Positions 47,512 to 56,910 of a DNA stretch of 64,000 nt are shown here, piece by piece (the first letter of the stretch is position 1; each line of letters starts with the position of its first letter). The notes beneath the pieces are model-generated. The model was not told the DNA's origin and ran no database searches. It worked only from the letters and a program-made list of their open reading frames with translations. The translations under genes were made by a program, and so were the position numbers. The DNA lies in NCBI RefSeq assembly GCF_017873415.1, contig NZ_JAGGKD010000005.1, forward strand, positions 186,001 to 250,000, read 5' to 3'. Source of the DNA: Methanolobus bombayensis. Its GTDB lineage: Archaea > Halobacteriota > Methanosarcinia > Methanosarcinales > Methanosarcinaceae.

Positions 47512-49651
47512 ACAATTCCTGCCTTACGAGTTTCATTATCATTTCCGGTTCACGGTTATAGCCCACAACTATCTTTGCAAAGTCTCTGAAGTGAGTGATG
47601 TTCTTGTCACGGGCCCATTCCAATATGTCCTGTCGTCGTTTGAGTTCATCACGGACTTTCTCTTCAGTCCATCCGCGGTTTTCCATAACACTTTCAATAA
47701 TGTAAGAACGTCCGGAGTACTGGAACATGTCACGGGCTGCATCCCATACGAAAACATCATTTGTAAGCAATTCACCTGTTCTCGGGTCAACACCTACTAT
47801 CTCAGTAAGACTCTTGCACCTTCTGACACGTTCTCCATCAACCTTGACCTGTACCTGGATAGCCACAAGATCGAGTGCCTGTATCATTATCCTTGGTACA
47901 TTGATTGGTGGGTTTTCCAGTCTGTGTACTACAGATTGCACTGAATCTGCGTGCATTGTTGAGAATGTTGTGTGTCCTGTGGACATTGCCTGGAACAGTA
48001 CATATGCTTCAGCTCCTCGAACCTCACCCACAAGGATATATTCGGGCCTTTGTCTCAGGGACGCCCTGAGAAGTTCATACATTTCAATGGAACCTTTGTC
48101 CTCTCCTGCAAATGCCTGTCTTGTAACGCCAGGGATCCAGTTCGGATGTGAAAGGTTCAGTTCTCTTGTATCTTCAATGGAAACGATTTTCATTTCCGGC
48201 TGGATGAAAAGTGAGACAGCATTCATGGCTGTTGTTTTACCGGATGCGGTACCTCCGGCAAAGATAAGACTTTTACTTGAATCCACAGCAAGCCACATAT
48301 AAGCCATCATGGCTGTTGAGAATGTATGGAACTCTATCAGGTTTGCGGGAGTTATCGGATTATCCTTGAATCTTCTGATAGTAAAAGTACTTCCTCTGGT
48401 TGTGATCTCACGTCCAAGGGTCATCTGGATACGTGATCCATCCGGCATTGTTGCATCCAGCAGCGGCTTTGCAATAGAGATGTGTCTTCCGCATATCTGT
48501 GCAATTCTGATAGCAAATGAATCCAGTACCTCATCAGAAGGGAATTCAATGTCACTTGGGATTGAGTTGTATTCTTTATGATAGATATATACAGGAGTGT
48601 TAGGTCCGTCACAGGAAATATCTTCAAGATACGGATCTCTCATTAACACATCGATCTCCCCGTATCCTACATAGTCACGGACGATGTGGTATAATATTCT
48701 CTCACGTTTTCTCGGGGAAATATCAATTTTGAATTCCTGCAGGTATTTGACTACATTTTCTTTCAGGTAATCCTCTGCATTCCTGCGGGATATTTCCTTA
48801 AGATTTACATCAAGTGTTTCCACAAACTTCAGTTTTATTGTATCAAGGAGTTCCTGTTCCTTTTCCGTAAGTAAGGGTTCTATTGCCTGATACTGGTACT
48901 CATGTGATTCCGGGTCGTATGCTATTCTCACATAAGCATAGAGGGGATTAACCTCATACAGTTCCACTTCTCTGAAAGGACTGTCTGCAGGCATTGTAAG
49001 GTCTACTATTGGTCCATGCTCCACAACATTATATGGTTCCATGAGGGATTTATTAGATGAGAATAACTTGCTGATACGATCAATTATCGAAGAACCTTTT
49101 TTCTCTTCTTCAAATAATTCTTCTTCAACAGCTTCTTCACTAAATATATCGGAAACAGTATCCTTCCAGAAAGAATCCTTCTCTTCCTCAATGCCATCTC
49201 TGTATGAAGGAACATAAACATCATCTATCTTGCTTTTCAGACTATCGATACTTACTGGTTCGGCATCAGGCAGTATCAGGTCCGCAAGCTCTCCGATCAC
49301 ACTGTCATCGTCAACTTCCAGAATATTGTCGGCATTTTCTTCATAATCTGTCTCATGGTCTGTGCTTATTTCCTGAATTGCTATGTCTGGAGCATCATAG
49401 ATTTCATCTCCTGATTCCCTGACAAAAGAACTCTCTCTGATTTCAGTAATTTCAGTCTCTTCGTCTGATTCTGCTAAATTGCCTTCAGTTATCAGATCCT
49501 CTGCAGGTACTTCGATGGGAGTATCATCCAGTATGATGACATTTTCCTCCGGCACAGATGAATGAATTTCATCCGCATCATCTTTTTTCTCAGTCAGATC
49601 CTCTGGATCATTATTTGTACTCAAATCACCATCCCCGGTAATCGTGGCCAT
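47504..49651 (-). CDS. Type II/IV secretion (pilus assembly) ATPase with acidic N-terminal extension
   Basis: 715 residues. The C-terminal half is a VirB11/TadA/PilB-type motor: VGYGEIDVLMRDPYLEDI, Walker A GGTASGKTT (about residue 465), Asp box SIEDTRELNL, Walker B RPEYILVGEVRGAEAY and the His box TGHTTFSTMHAD. Residues 1 to about 190 are extremely acidic and Ser/Thr/Ile-rich without obvious fold, unlike the short heads of most archaeal pilus ATPases. Precedes the two TadC-like genes and follows the MinD-like gene, all one direction. Confidence 0.92.
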   Translation of the reverse strand: MATITGDGDLSTNNDPEDLTEKKDDADEIHSSVPEENVIILDDTPIEVPAEDLITEGNLAESDEETEITEIRESSFVRESGDEIYDAPDIAIQEISTDHETDYEENADNILEVDDDSVIGELADLILPDAEPVSIDSLKSKIDDVYVPSYRDGIEEEKDSFWKDTVSDIFSEEAVEEELFEEEKKGSSIIDRISKLFSSNKSLMEPYNVVEHGPIVDLTMPADSPFREVELYEVNPLYAYVRIAYDPESHEYQYQAIEPLLTEKEQELLDTIKLKFVETLDVNLKEISRRNAEDYLKENVVKYLQEFKIDISPRKRERILYHIVRDYVGYGEIDVLMRDPYLEDISCDGPNTPVYIYHKEYNSIPSDIEFPSDEVLDSFAIRIAQICGRHISIAKPLLDATMPDGSRIQMTLGREITTRGSTFTIRRFKDNPITPANLIEFHTFSTAMMAYMWLAVDSSKSLIFAGGTASGKTTAMNAVSLFIQPEMKIVSIEDTRELNLSHPNWIPGVTRQAFAGEDKGSIEMYELLRASLRQRPEYILVGEVRGAEAYVLFQAMSTGHTTFSTMHADSVQSVVHRLENPPINVPRIMIQALDLVAIQVQVKVDGERVRRCKSLTEIVGVDPRTGELLTNDVFVWDAARDMFQYSGRSYIIESVMENRGWTEEKVRDELKRRQDILEWARDKNITHFRDFAKIVVGYNREPEMIMKLVRQELYG

Positions 49652-49707
49652 TCAGGTTATATTCCAGATATAATGTTTCAGGCATTTTTTTCATAATTAC
49701 ACCCGGA

Positions 49708-50502
49708 TCAGTTCCTGTTCTTTGCAAGGGAGAACTTTCTTGCTTTCTTTTTCTTTTCAGGTGCTTTTATGACCATTTCTTCCTCTGGTACTTTGATACC
49801 TGCGATTTCAGCTGCCAGACGGTTGAAGTTTCCAGAAACCTGTGAAGCAGGATACTTGATAACCACCGGTGCCTTGAAAGCCAGTGAATTTTTTACGTTC
49901 TTCTCTTCATTCATAGTTGCCAGTATCTTAAGCCCAAGAGTTGTTTCTACTCGCTCAGCACTAAGTTCGTTCTGGGTAACTTCGGTCCTGTTCAGCAATA
50001 CACCTCTGAACTGTTTTCCCATATTGTCGGAAACTACCTTGATCTTCATTGCACCGGCAAGTGATAGTATGTCCGGATTAACGACCTGGATTATCTCATC
50101 TGCAAGTGATATTGCTAAAAGTGAATTCTTGCTGATCCCGGTGGGGGAGTCCAGTATAATATAATCGTATTTTTCTTTGACACTCTCAAGGATATCGCCG
50201 ATAATGTCCATGTTCGCATTTACAAAACCCTGAAGTGAAATGCTTCCCGGGAGAATGTGCATGTTGTTTGGTCCGTCATAAATGGCCTCTTTAAGCTCTG
50301 CGCTGCCTGCAAGTACTTCATGAATACTTGCTTTTGAAGTTTCGAGTCCCAACATCAGCCCTATGGTGGGCATTCCTATATCAACATCGATGAGTAGAGT
50401 TTTCTTTGCAAACCCTGCCAGAGCGGCACCAAGATTTATAGCAGCCATACTGGTGCCTGCACCACCCTTCCCTGAGACGATTGTAAAAATTGTTGCTGTC
50501 AT
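49708..50502 (-). CDS. MinD/ParA-family protein of the pilus operon, degenerate P-loop
   Basis: 264 residues of the deviant Walker ATPase group: IVSGKGGAGTSMAAINLG at residues 8-25, LLIDVDIGMPTIGLMLGLE, and Walker-B-like IILDSPTGIS. The signature Lys (residue 12) is present, but the P-loop Lys expected at residue 17 (KGGxGKT) is Thr. The C-terminus is a Lys/Arg-rich tail (APEKKKKARKFSLAKNRN). In other systems MinD-like proteins place pili or flagella; loss of the P-loop Lys would be expected to weaken ATP hydrolysis. 56 bases upstream of the ATPase gene. Confidence 0.85.
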   Translation of the reverse strand: MTATIFTIVSGKGGAGTSMAAINLGAALAGFAKKTLLIDVDIGMPTIGLMLGLETSKASIHEVLAGSAELKEAIYDGPNNMHILPGSISLQGFVNANMDIIGDILESVKEKYDYIILDSPTGISKNSLLAISLADEIIQVVNPDILSLAGAMKIKVVSDNMGKQFRGVLLNRTEVTQNELSAERVETTLGLKILATMNEEKNVKNSLAFKAPVVIKYPASQVSGNFNRLAAEIAGIKVPEEEMVIKAPEKKKKARKFSLAKNRN

Positions 50503-50681
50503 AAAATGCCTCTGTTAATGATCCCAATTGATGTACCTTTCAAGTGTAGATCGGTCTGGTTAATGTAACATTATATAATCACGACTAAATACTACTTATA
50601 AATATAAATACATATCTATATTATTTGTTGTAAAATTGTTCACAGAACAATAATTTATAGAATCATGACTCATTTTCCCAT

Positions 50682-51203
50682 ATGTCCAAATCTGAAAAAA
50701 ATGACATCAGACTTTTCCTGTATCATGCAAAACAGTGTGATCCCAGGAAATGTACTGGCAAGAAAATGGCTAAATTCGGACTTGTGGATCTTTCTGAAAA
50801 AATCGGAAAAATCCCATCAGGGTCAATATTACTTGATCCTATGGCAGAAAAGGCTCTCTCACCGGAAGACAATGTTAAAAAAGGCATAACAGTACTCGAT
50901 TGTTCATGGGAGGAAGTCGAAAGAGTGTTCCCTCATCTCCTTAAAATGAGACTGCAACATCGGGCACTGCCCTATCTTGTGGCTGCAAATCCGGTTAATT
51001 TTGGAAGACCATTCAAACTGACCTCAGTGGAAGCATTTGCTGCTGCACTTTACATTCTTGGTAACAAGGAGCAGGCTGAACATATAATGTCAAAGTTCAA
51101 CTGGGGACACACGTTCCTTGAGCTCAACCATGAGCCACTTGAAGAATATTCAGGAGCAAAGGACAGTAAGGATATTTTAAGGATACAGAGCGAATATATG
51201 TAA
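50682..51203 (+). CDS. tsr3: Tsr3-type SSU rRNA aminocarboxypropyltransferase (DUF367)
   Basis: 173 residues. Transfers the 3-amino-3-carboxypropyl group of SAM to the modified pseudouridine of small-subunit rRNA helix 31 in eukaryotes and archaea. Recognised by [20 protein letters not shown], the [13 protein letters not shown] segment, [26 protein letters not shown] and [19 protein letters not shown] [18 protein letters not shown]-like elements lie in the AT-rich 179-base upstream spacer. Divergent from the pilus operon. Confidence 0.92.
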   Translation: MSKSEKNDIRLFLYHAKQCDPRKCTGKKMAKFGLVDLSEKIGKIPSGSILLDPMAEKALSPEDNVKKGITVLDCSWEEVERVFPHLLKMRLQHRALPYLVAANPVNFGRPFKLTSVEAFAAALYILGNKEQAEHIMSKFNWGHTFLELNHEPLEEYSGAKDSKDILRIQSEYM

Positions 51204-51219
51204 TACCGGATGTGATTAT

Positions 51220-51675
51220 ATGATTCAAATAGGAGTTATTGGGGCAGGTTCATGTGACGGGGCATTGAAAAAGATTGCTGAAGAAGTTGGTGCTGAAATT
51301 GCCAGAAATGGAGCAATACTTCTTTGTGGCGGACTCGGAGGAGTAATGGAGGCATCAGCAAAAGGTGCTAAAAATGAGGGAGGTACAACAGTTGGTATTC
51401 TCCCTGGTGACAGGCGCAGTGATTCAAATAATTACATGGACATTGGGATCGTAACTGAAATGGGGCATGCCCGCAATGTGATAATCGCACGTTCGTCAGA
51501 TGCGCTGATCGCTGTTGGTGGTGAATATGGTACGCTTTCAGAGATTGCTCATTCACTTAAAATGGGAAAAACAGTTGCAACTCTTAATTCTAAATGGGAG
51601 ATTGAAGGCACACTCAAAGCAAAAGATCCAAAAGATGCGGTCAGGATTGTCCTGAACGGCATCAGCAAATCATAA
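51220..51675 (+). CDS. LOG-like nucleotide-binding protein (TIGR00725 family)
   Basis: 151 residues. The Rossmann-like fold carries IGVIGAGSC, LLCGGLGGVMEASAKGAK (a GGxxGxM phosphate loop) and VGGEYGTLSEI, which corresponds to the PGGxGTxxE signature of LOG-type phosphoribohydrolases with the first Pro replaced by Val. Relatives include cytokinin riboside monophosphate hydrolases and Moco carrier proteins, so function stays open. It begins 16 bases after tsr3 on the same strand. Confidence 0.82.
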   Translation: MIQIGVIGAGSCDGALKKIAEEVGAEIARNGAILLCGGLGGVMEASAKGAKNEGGTTVGILPGDRRSDSNNYMDIGIVTEMGHARNVIIARSSDALIAVGGEYGTLSEIAHSLKMGKTVATLNSKWEIEGTLKAKDPKDAVRIVLNGISKS

Positions 51676-51711
51676 TCCTGATTATTTTTTCCTCTGATTT
51701 TGGAATTACGA

Positions 51712-52485
51712 TCAGATCTCAAGATCAATTCCTATCGGGCAATGATCAGAGCCCATTACGTCCGGAAGTATGAATGAATCTTTGACGTTGTCTTTGATAT
51801 TCTCACTAGCAAAGAAATAGTCAATTCTCCAGCCAACATTTCTTTCCCTTGCTCTTGTCCTCATACTCCACCAGGTGTAGTTCTCAGGTTCTTCATTGAA
51901 AATCCTGAAAGTGTCTACATACCCGTTGTCAAGAAGTTTGTCAATCCACGCGCGTTCCTGAGGAAGGAAACCTGATATCTTTTCATTCTCTTTTGGTCTT
52001 GCAAGGTCGATTTCCTTGTGTGCGGTATTCACGTCACCACAGACGATTATTTTCTTGCCTCTGGATTTGAGGGTGTTAGCATATTCAAGGAAAGCATCGT
52101 AGAATTCCATCTTATAGTCCAGTCTTTCAGATGATGCTTTTCCATTTGGGAAGTAAATGTTAAAGAGTACGAAATCTCCGAAGTCAGCTATTTGTGTGCG
52201 TCCTTCACTGTCAAATTTTTCTATTCCGAAACCGCACTTTATATCCTCTGGCTCTTTTTTAGTGTATAGTGCAACACCACTATATCCTTTTTTTTCAGCA
52301 GATGCAAAGTAGTTGTAATATCCGCCAGTTTCAAGAAGTCCTGCAGGAAGTTGTTCCCTGCGTGCTTTTGTTTCCTGGATGCAGAGTATGTCAGGCTTTT
52401 CTTCATTGAACCAGTCAAGAAAACCCTTTTTATGAACCGCTCGTATGCCATTTACATTCCATGAAATTATCCTGATCTTACTCAT
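51712..52485 (-). CDS. xthA: Exodeoxyribonuclease III / AP endonuclease
   Basis: 257-residue Mg2+-dependent nuclease of base excision repair. Motifs: [10 protein letters not shown] (N-terminal), [13 protein letters not shown] (Glu metal ligand), [16 protein letters not shown] (Asp/Asn), and the [13 protein letters not shown] ending (Asp-His pair). [23 protein letters not shown] is the canonical DNA-binding segment. Convergent with the LOG-like gene and divergent from the Fur-type regulator. Confidence 0.93.
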   Translation of the reverse strand: MSKIRIISWNVNGIRAVHKKGFLDWFNEEKPDILCIQETKARREQLPAGLLETGGYYNYFASAEKKGYSGVALYTKKEPEDIKCGFGIEKFDSEGRTQIADFGDFVLFNIYFPNGKASSERLDYKMEFYDAFLEYANTLKSRGKKIIVCGDVNTAHKEIDLARPKENEKISGFLPQERAWIDKLLDNGYVDTFRIFNEEPENYTWWSMRTRARERNVGWRIDYFFASENIKDNVKDSFILPDVMGSDHCPIGIDLEI

Positions 52486-52668
52486 TTTATTTCTCCGGGA
52501 TTTTTGATATTATTTGCTAACTTATCTGTTAAGTAGCTTGCTCAAAAACATGTGTTTCTGTTTGCTGAACCGGTTTTTGTGCATTGCATATGTGTAATAT
52601 ATAGTTCTAAATAGTTCTAAATGCTAAATGAGAAAAAAGCTTAAATAATAATAATTATTATTTAGTGT

Positions 52669-52698
52669 TTGTTCTTACATTGGATATGTTAAGAACAA
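52669..52698 (+). promoter_or_regulatory. Palindromic candidate operator of the Fur-family operon
   Basis: TTGTTCTTA then 12 bases then TAAGAACAA: perfect nine-base arms, with inner ACAT/ATGT extending the symmetry apart from one extra base. A TATA-like TTAAATAATAA lies at 52641-52651, so the palindrome covers the expected transcription start. This fits autorepression by the regulator encoded directly after it. Confidence 0.55.
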
Positions 52699-52721
52699 GA
52701 AAAAGCGAAGAGTGTTCAAAC

Positions 52722-53117
52722 ATGAAAAAACCAGACATCAAATATACAAACCAGCGGATTGAGATCCTGGAATTCCTCAAGGAATTTGATGGTCATCCAA
52801 CTGTAGATGATGTCTATGAGGGAGTAAGGCAAAAACTGACCCGCATCAGCAAGGCTACGGTTTACAACAACCTGAAATTCCTTGCTGAAAAGGGATTGAT
52901 AAAGGAGGTGAATGTAAAGGGGGTTTCAAGGTTTGAATCCAATCTGATACCTCATCATCACACAATATGCCTCGAGTGTGGAGAAATAGCAGACTATGAA
53001 TCAGAAGAGCTTAGCGATTACGCTATGAAAATAGCAGAACAGATAGATGACTTCAAAATAGAATCAGCAGACACTAACTTTTACGGAATTTGTAAGAAAT
53101 GTATGGAGATGGAGTAA
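52722..53117 (+). CDS. Fur/PerR-family metal-dependent repressor
   Basis: About 131 residues. Winged helix with KYTNQRIEILEFLKEFDGHPTVDDVYEGV and ISKATVYNNLKFLAEKGLIKEV, metal/dimer part with HHHTICLECGEIADYES, and two CxxC pairs (CLEC, CKKC) forming the structural zinc site. The frame opens with GTG at 52665, but that would put the operator inside the gene; ATG 52722 (MKKPDIKYTNQR) fits the family. Peroxiredoxin and a ferritin-like protein follow, so a PerR-like peroxide or iron sensor is the likeliest role. Confidence 0.88.
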   Translation: MKKPDIKYTNQRIEILEFLKEFDGHPTVDDVYEGVRQKLTRISKATVYNNLKFLAEKGLIKEVNVKGVSRFESNLIPHHHTICLECGEIADYESEELSDYAMKIAEQIDDFKIESADTNFYGICKKCMEME

Positions 53118-53119
53118 TT

Positions 53120-53794
53120 ATGGAAGAAGAAATAGTAACAATGCCACTTATCGGAGACGCAGCACCAAGCTTTAAAGCAGTGACAACTAACGGAGAAATT
53201 AATTTCCCTAAAGATTACAAGGGCAAGTGGGTAATTTTGTTCAGTCACCCCGCAGACTTTACACCTGTATGTACAACTGAATTTATGACATTCGCAACCA
53301 TGCAGGAAGAATTCAGGGAACTGAACACAGAACTTATCGGACTGTCCATTGACAGTATCTATGCCCACATTGCATGGCTGCGCACAATCAAAGAGAAGAT
53401 CGAATACAAGGGCATGAAGGATGTCGAAGTAACATTCCCTGTTATTGAAGATCTTAAGATGGAGGTTGCAAAGAAGTTCGGAATGGTACAGCCAAATGCT
53501 TCCACAACACAGGCTGTAAGGGCAGTTTTCATCATGGATCCCAAGGCAACGGTAAGAGCAATCCTCTATTATCCACTGTCCAACGGAAGGAACATGGACG
53601 AGATCAAGAGAATTATACTTGCAATGCAGAAGTCTGATGCAGAGAACATCGCAACACCTGCAAACTGGCAGCCAGGAGATGACGTGATCATCCCACCACC
53701 AGGTTCATGCGGAACTGCAAAGGAAAGGGTCGAGACCGAAGAAGAAGGCAAGTATTGCCTTGACTGGTTCATGTGCCTGAGGAAACAGTCTTAA
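53120..53794 (+). CDS. Peroxiredoxin (AhpC/Prx6 type)
   Basis: About 224 residues. ATG 53120 follows a GGAG site and lies two bases beyond the regulator stop. The peroxidatic site is HPADFTPVCTTEF with Cys 51; RAVFIMDPKATVRAILYYPLSNGRNMDEI is the Prx6-like segment. The C-terminal arm has three more Cys (GSCG, YCLDWFMC), typical of archaeal Prx with C-terminal resolving cysteines. Reduces hydrogen peroxide and organic peroxides in the cytoplasm. Confidence 0.94.
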   Translation: MEEEIVTMPLIGDAAPSFKAVTTNGEINFPKDYKGKWVILFSHPADFTPVCTTEFMTFATMQEEFRELNTELIGLSIDSIYAHIAWLRTIKEKIEYKGMKDVEVTFPVIEDLKMEVAKKFGMVQPNASTTQAVRAVFIMDPKATVRAILYYPLSNGRNMDEIKRIILAMQKSDAENIATPANWQPGDDVIIPPPGSCGTAKERVETEEEGKYCLDWFMCLRKQS

Positions 53795-53831
53795 ATACGT
53801 ACGAAACGATATATTCCAGAGGTGACCTATC

Positions 53832-54329
53832 ATGGGAACAAAAGGTGTAGAAATTCTTGGATTAGATGTAAATGAGTTGATTGAGTTACTGAACAAGGCC
53901 CTTGCAGACGAATGGCTTGCATACTATCAGTACTGGGTCGGTGCAAAAGTAATCAAAGGTCCGATGAGAGAAGCTGCAGCAGCTGAACTCATTGAGCACG
54001 CAAACGATGAACTGCGCCATGCAGACATGGTTTCCAACAGGATCTTACAGCTTGGCGGAACACCTGTACTCTCCCCGCAGGAATGGGATAAGATAACAAA
54101 CTGTGGATATGAAGCTCCGGAGGATCCATTTGTAAAGAAGATCCTTGAGCAGAACATCAAGGGAGAACAGTGTGCTATTCAGGTTTACAGCACAATCCTT
54201 GACAAAGTAAAGGACAAGGACCCTGTGACCTACGAGATCGTGTTACAGATACTCACCGATGAGATCGAGCACGAGGACGATCTGCAGGCTGTCATGGAAG
54301 ATATCGAACTTATGCAGAGGAAAGACTAA
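53832..54329 (+). CDS. Ferritin-like di-iron protein (bacterioferritin/Dps-like)
   Basis: 165 residues, four-helix bundle with carboxylate and His ligands spaced as in ferritin-like iron stores: LNKALADEWLAYYQYWVGA, ELIEHANDELRHADM (ExxH), EQNIKGEQCAIQVY and DEIEHEDDLQAVMED (ExxH). The DPSL/bacterioferritin group is the closest fit. GAGGTG lies six bases before the start. Third gene of the regulator-peroxiredoxin-ferritin set; would take up iron and remove peroxide. Confidence 0.88.
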   Translation: MGTKGVEILGLDVNELIELLNKALADEWLAYYQYWVGAKVIKGPMREAAAAELIEHANDELRHADMVSNRILQLGGTPVLSPQEWDKITNCGYEAPEDPFVKKILEQNIKGEQCAIQVYSTILDKVKDKDPVTYEIVLQILTDEIEHEDDLQAVMEDIELMQRKD

Positions 54330-54360
54330 TCTTCATACGGATTAGAAGGATTTGGCATTT

Positions 54361-54413
54361 CCTGTTCATTTGAAATGGACGGGGAATGCATCATCTATTT
54401 TGTTTTTATTTTA
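54361..54413 (+). terminator. Hairpin and T-rich terminator after the oxidative-stress operon
   Basis: CCTGTTCATT pairs with AATGGACGGG (ten pairs, two of them G-U) around a three-base loop at 54361-54383; a T-rich tract (ATTTTGTTTTTATTTTA) follows at 54397-54413. Thirty-two bases beyond the ferritin stop. Confidence 0.6.
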
Positions 54414-54650
54414 CTGTGCGCCAGTGCGCATGGCTGTTTTCGCTTTATATTGCCACTTGATGCTGTTTTCTCAAAAATGATCTCTGTTTGATTTGTAATT
54501 CATTTGCGATAGATATATTTAGAAGAATGTTTGTTAGATTTAATCATTAAATAACACTGTAAAAATAAAGATTTTCTATCGAAAGTATCGGATCAAATGA
54601 ACATTTAATCATTTTGTTTATCACACTATTTCAAGATCTACGGAGATAAC
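54414..54650. other. Spacer before topA, no gene seen
   Basis: The rest of the 321-base gap is AT-rich. A TATA-like GATATATTTAG (about 54511-54521) and a GGAGAT Shine-Dalgarno (54642-54647) belong to topA. No open frame with a plausible start was seen on either strand. Confidence 0.4.
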
Positions 54651-56894
54651 ATGCATCTCATCATAGCAGAAAAACATATTGCAGCAAAAAGAATAGCTGC
54701 AATTCTGGCACCTAAAAAGGTAAAACAGGTTCGTGTAAGTGGTGTAGACACTTACGAATATGAATCTGAGGGGGAGAGAAAGGTATTCATAGGCCTTAGC
54801 GGGCATATTGTGAAACTGGATTTCCCTAAGGCATATAACAACTGGCAAAAGGTAGAGGCAAGTGAACTTATCGGGGCAGAAATAATCACAGCTTCAACCC
54901 AGGTAAAGATCGTATCCGCACTTAAGAAGCTGGGAAAAGAAGCTACAAAAGTCACGATTGCTACTGACTATGACAGGGAAGGAGAACTTATTGGTGTTGA
55001 GGCTCTTGACATTATCAAAGGCGTAAATGCTGATATTATATTTGAACGTGTACATTACAGTGCAATTACTCCTAAAGCCATTGATACTGCATTCTCGAAC
55101 CCGACAAATGTGGATTTCAACCTTGCAGATGCAGGACATTCCCGCCAGGTCATTGACCTTGTATGGGGTGCATCGCTCACCCGTTATATTTCACTTGCAG
55201 CCGGTCGTCTGGGAAAGATGTTCCTGTCAGTAGGTAGGGTTCAGTCGCCCACGCTTTCACTTATCGTTGAGCGCGAAAAGGAAAGAGAGGCTTTTATTCC
55301 AAAACCATATTGGGAACTCTCAGCCATGCTTAAGAGCCAAAGCGGAGAGGAGTTCAAGGTCGAACACCGCACCAAAAGGTTCTGGGATAAAGCAGAGGTT
55401 GATGCGGCAATGGAAAAGATATCCATTGGAGACGATGCTCGGGTAACAGAACTTAAAACATCTAAAAAAACAGACAAACCTCCTACTCCTTTCAATACAA
55501 CTGAATTTATCAGTGCAGCAAGTTCCATTGGCTTTACAGCAGCAAACGCAATGAGAATAGCTGAATCACTTTACACTAACGGTTTCATCTCATATCCAAG
55601 AACTGACAACACAGTCTATCCGGATACGCTTGATCTCAGGGCACAGATTGAGATTTTCAAGACCGGAGCTTTCAAACAGTATGCTCTCAAGCTGCTTGAA
55701 AAGAAAGAGCTTGTACCTACCAGGGGTAAGAAAGAAACAACTGATCACCCACCAATTTTCCCTGCATCACTTGCCAAAAAATCCGAAATGAACGAGCAGG
55801 AATGGAAACTTTATGAAATGGTTGTCAGACGTTTCTTTGCAACCTTCGCAGACCCTGCAATATGGGAGACTATCAGGTCAAAGTATGATATTGAGGCTGA
55901 GGAATTCAAAGCAAACGGTGCAAGACTTGTGGAACCTGGCTGGAGATGGTACTATCATTATAATGCACCTGAGGACAGACTGCTTCCAAAAATGGAAGAA
56001 GGGGATGTTCACTCCGTATTAAAGATTGATGTTGAGGCAAAAGAAACACAACCACCAGGAAGATACGGACAGGGAAGGCTTATCAGAATAATGGAAGAAA
56101 TGGGACTTGGAACAAAAGCTACCCGTCATGATATTATCAGTAAACTTTACTCAAGGGCTTATGTACATGGAAACCCACTGCAACCTACTAAAACTGCCGT
56201 TGCGGTTGTAGACGCACTTGAAAAGTTCGCACCTACTATTTCCAAACCGGATATGACCAGTAAACTTGAAGCTGATATGGACAGGATCGCAGAAGGTGAG
56301 ATTCCGGAAGATGAGGTTCTGAACGAATCCAGGGAAATGCTTGAAGGGGTATTTACTGATCTTGAAAAGAACAAGGATGATATCAGTGAGTCTCTGCGCG
56401 CAGGTCTGCGTGAGGACAAGATAATAGGCGAGTGTTCGGAATGTGGTTCCAATCTTATGGTAATGAGATCAAAGCGCGGTGGCCGTTTCATCGGATGCGA
56501 GGGCTATCCTGATTGTAATTTCTCCCTCCCTCTTCCAAGGTCCGGCCAGGTAATTGTAACGGATAAAATGTGCGAGGATCATGGTCTTTACCATATACGT
56601 ATTATCAATGCAGGTAAAAGACCATGGAACCTTGGATGTCCTGAGTGTAACTTCCTTGAATGGCAGAAAACACAGGAAGAAGAGAAGAAAAAACAAAAGG
56701 AAGAATCTCCTGATAAGGAAAAGCCAAAGGCACTCAAAGATATCTCGGGCATTGGTAAGGTCACCGAAGAGAAACTAGTGGATGCAGGTATTTGCAGTGT
56801 GGATGAGTTATGTGAAGCTGATGCCCTGGAACTTGCAAAAGTTACAAGTATACCTGTCAAGAAAATAAAGACGTGGCAATCTGATATTTTCTAA
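54651..56894 (+). CDS. topA: DNA topoisomerase I (type IA)
   Basis: 747 residues. Toprim domain at the N-terminus (HLIIAEKHIAAKRIA; TDYDREGELIGVE), then the catalytic region GFISYPRTDNTVYP with active Tyr near residue 314, and DAGHSRQVIDLVWGASLTRYIS. The C-terminus has a zinc ribbon (CSECGSNLMVMRSKRGGRFIGCEGYPDC), a further CPECNF motif and a helix-hairpin-helix tail (ALKDISGIGKVTEEKLVDAG). Relaxes negative supercoils. Length is normal for archaeal TopA. Confidence 0.95.
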   Translation: MHLIIAEKHIAAKRIAAILAPKKVKQVRVSGVDTYEYESEGERKVFIGLSGHIVKLDFPKAYNNWQKVEASELIGAEIITASTQVKIVSALKKLGKEATKVTIATDYDREGELIGVEALDIIKGVNADIIFERVHYSAITPKAIDTAFSNPTNVDFNLADAGHSRQVIDLVWGASLTRYISLAAGRLGKMFLSVGRVQSPTLSLIVEREKEREAFIPKPYWELSAMLKSQSGEEFKVEHRTKRFWDKAEVDAAMEKISIGDDARVTELKTSKKTDKPPTPFNTTEFISAASSIGFTAANAMRIAESLYTNGFISYPRTDNTVYPDTLDLRAQIEIFKTGAFKQYALKLLEKKELVPTRGKKETTDHPPIFPASLAKKSEMNEQEWKLYEMVVRRFFATFADPAIWETIRSKYDIEAEEFKANGARLVEPGWRWYYHYNAPEDRLLPKMEEGDVHSVLKIDVEAKETQPPGRYGQGRLIRIMEEMGLGTKATRHDIISKLYSRAYVHGNPLQPTKTAVAVVDALEKFAPTISKPDMTSKLEADMDRIAEGEIPEDEVLNESREMLEGVFTDLEKNKDDISESLRAGLREDKIIGECSECGSNLMVMRSKRGGRFIGCEGYPDCNFSLPLPRSGQVIVTDKMCEDHGLYHIRIINAGKRPWNLGCPECNFLEWQKTQEEEKKKQKEESPDKEKPKALKDISGIGKVTEEKLVDAGICSVDELCEADALELAKVTSIPVKKIKTWQSDIF

Positions 56895-56910
56895 TGGGAA
56901 CGGGTTTAAC

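Noticed and set aside
52665-52721. Longer N-terminus for the Fur-family regulator from GTG 52665
   Set aside because: It would place the candidate operator inside the gene, adds residues absent from the family pattern, and sits at the predicted transcription start.
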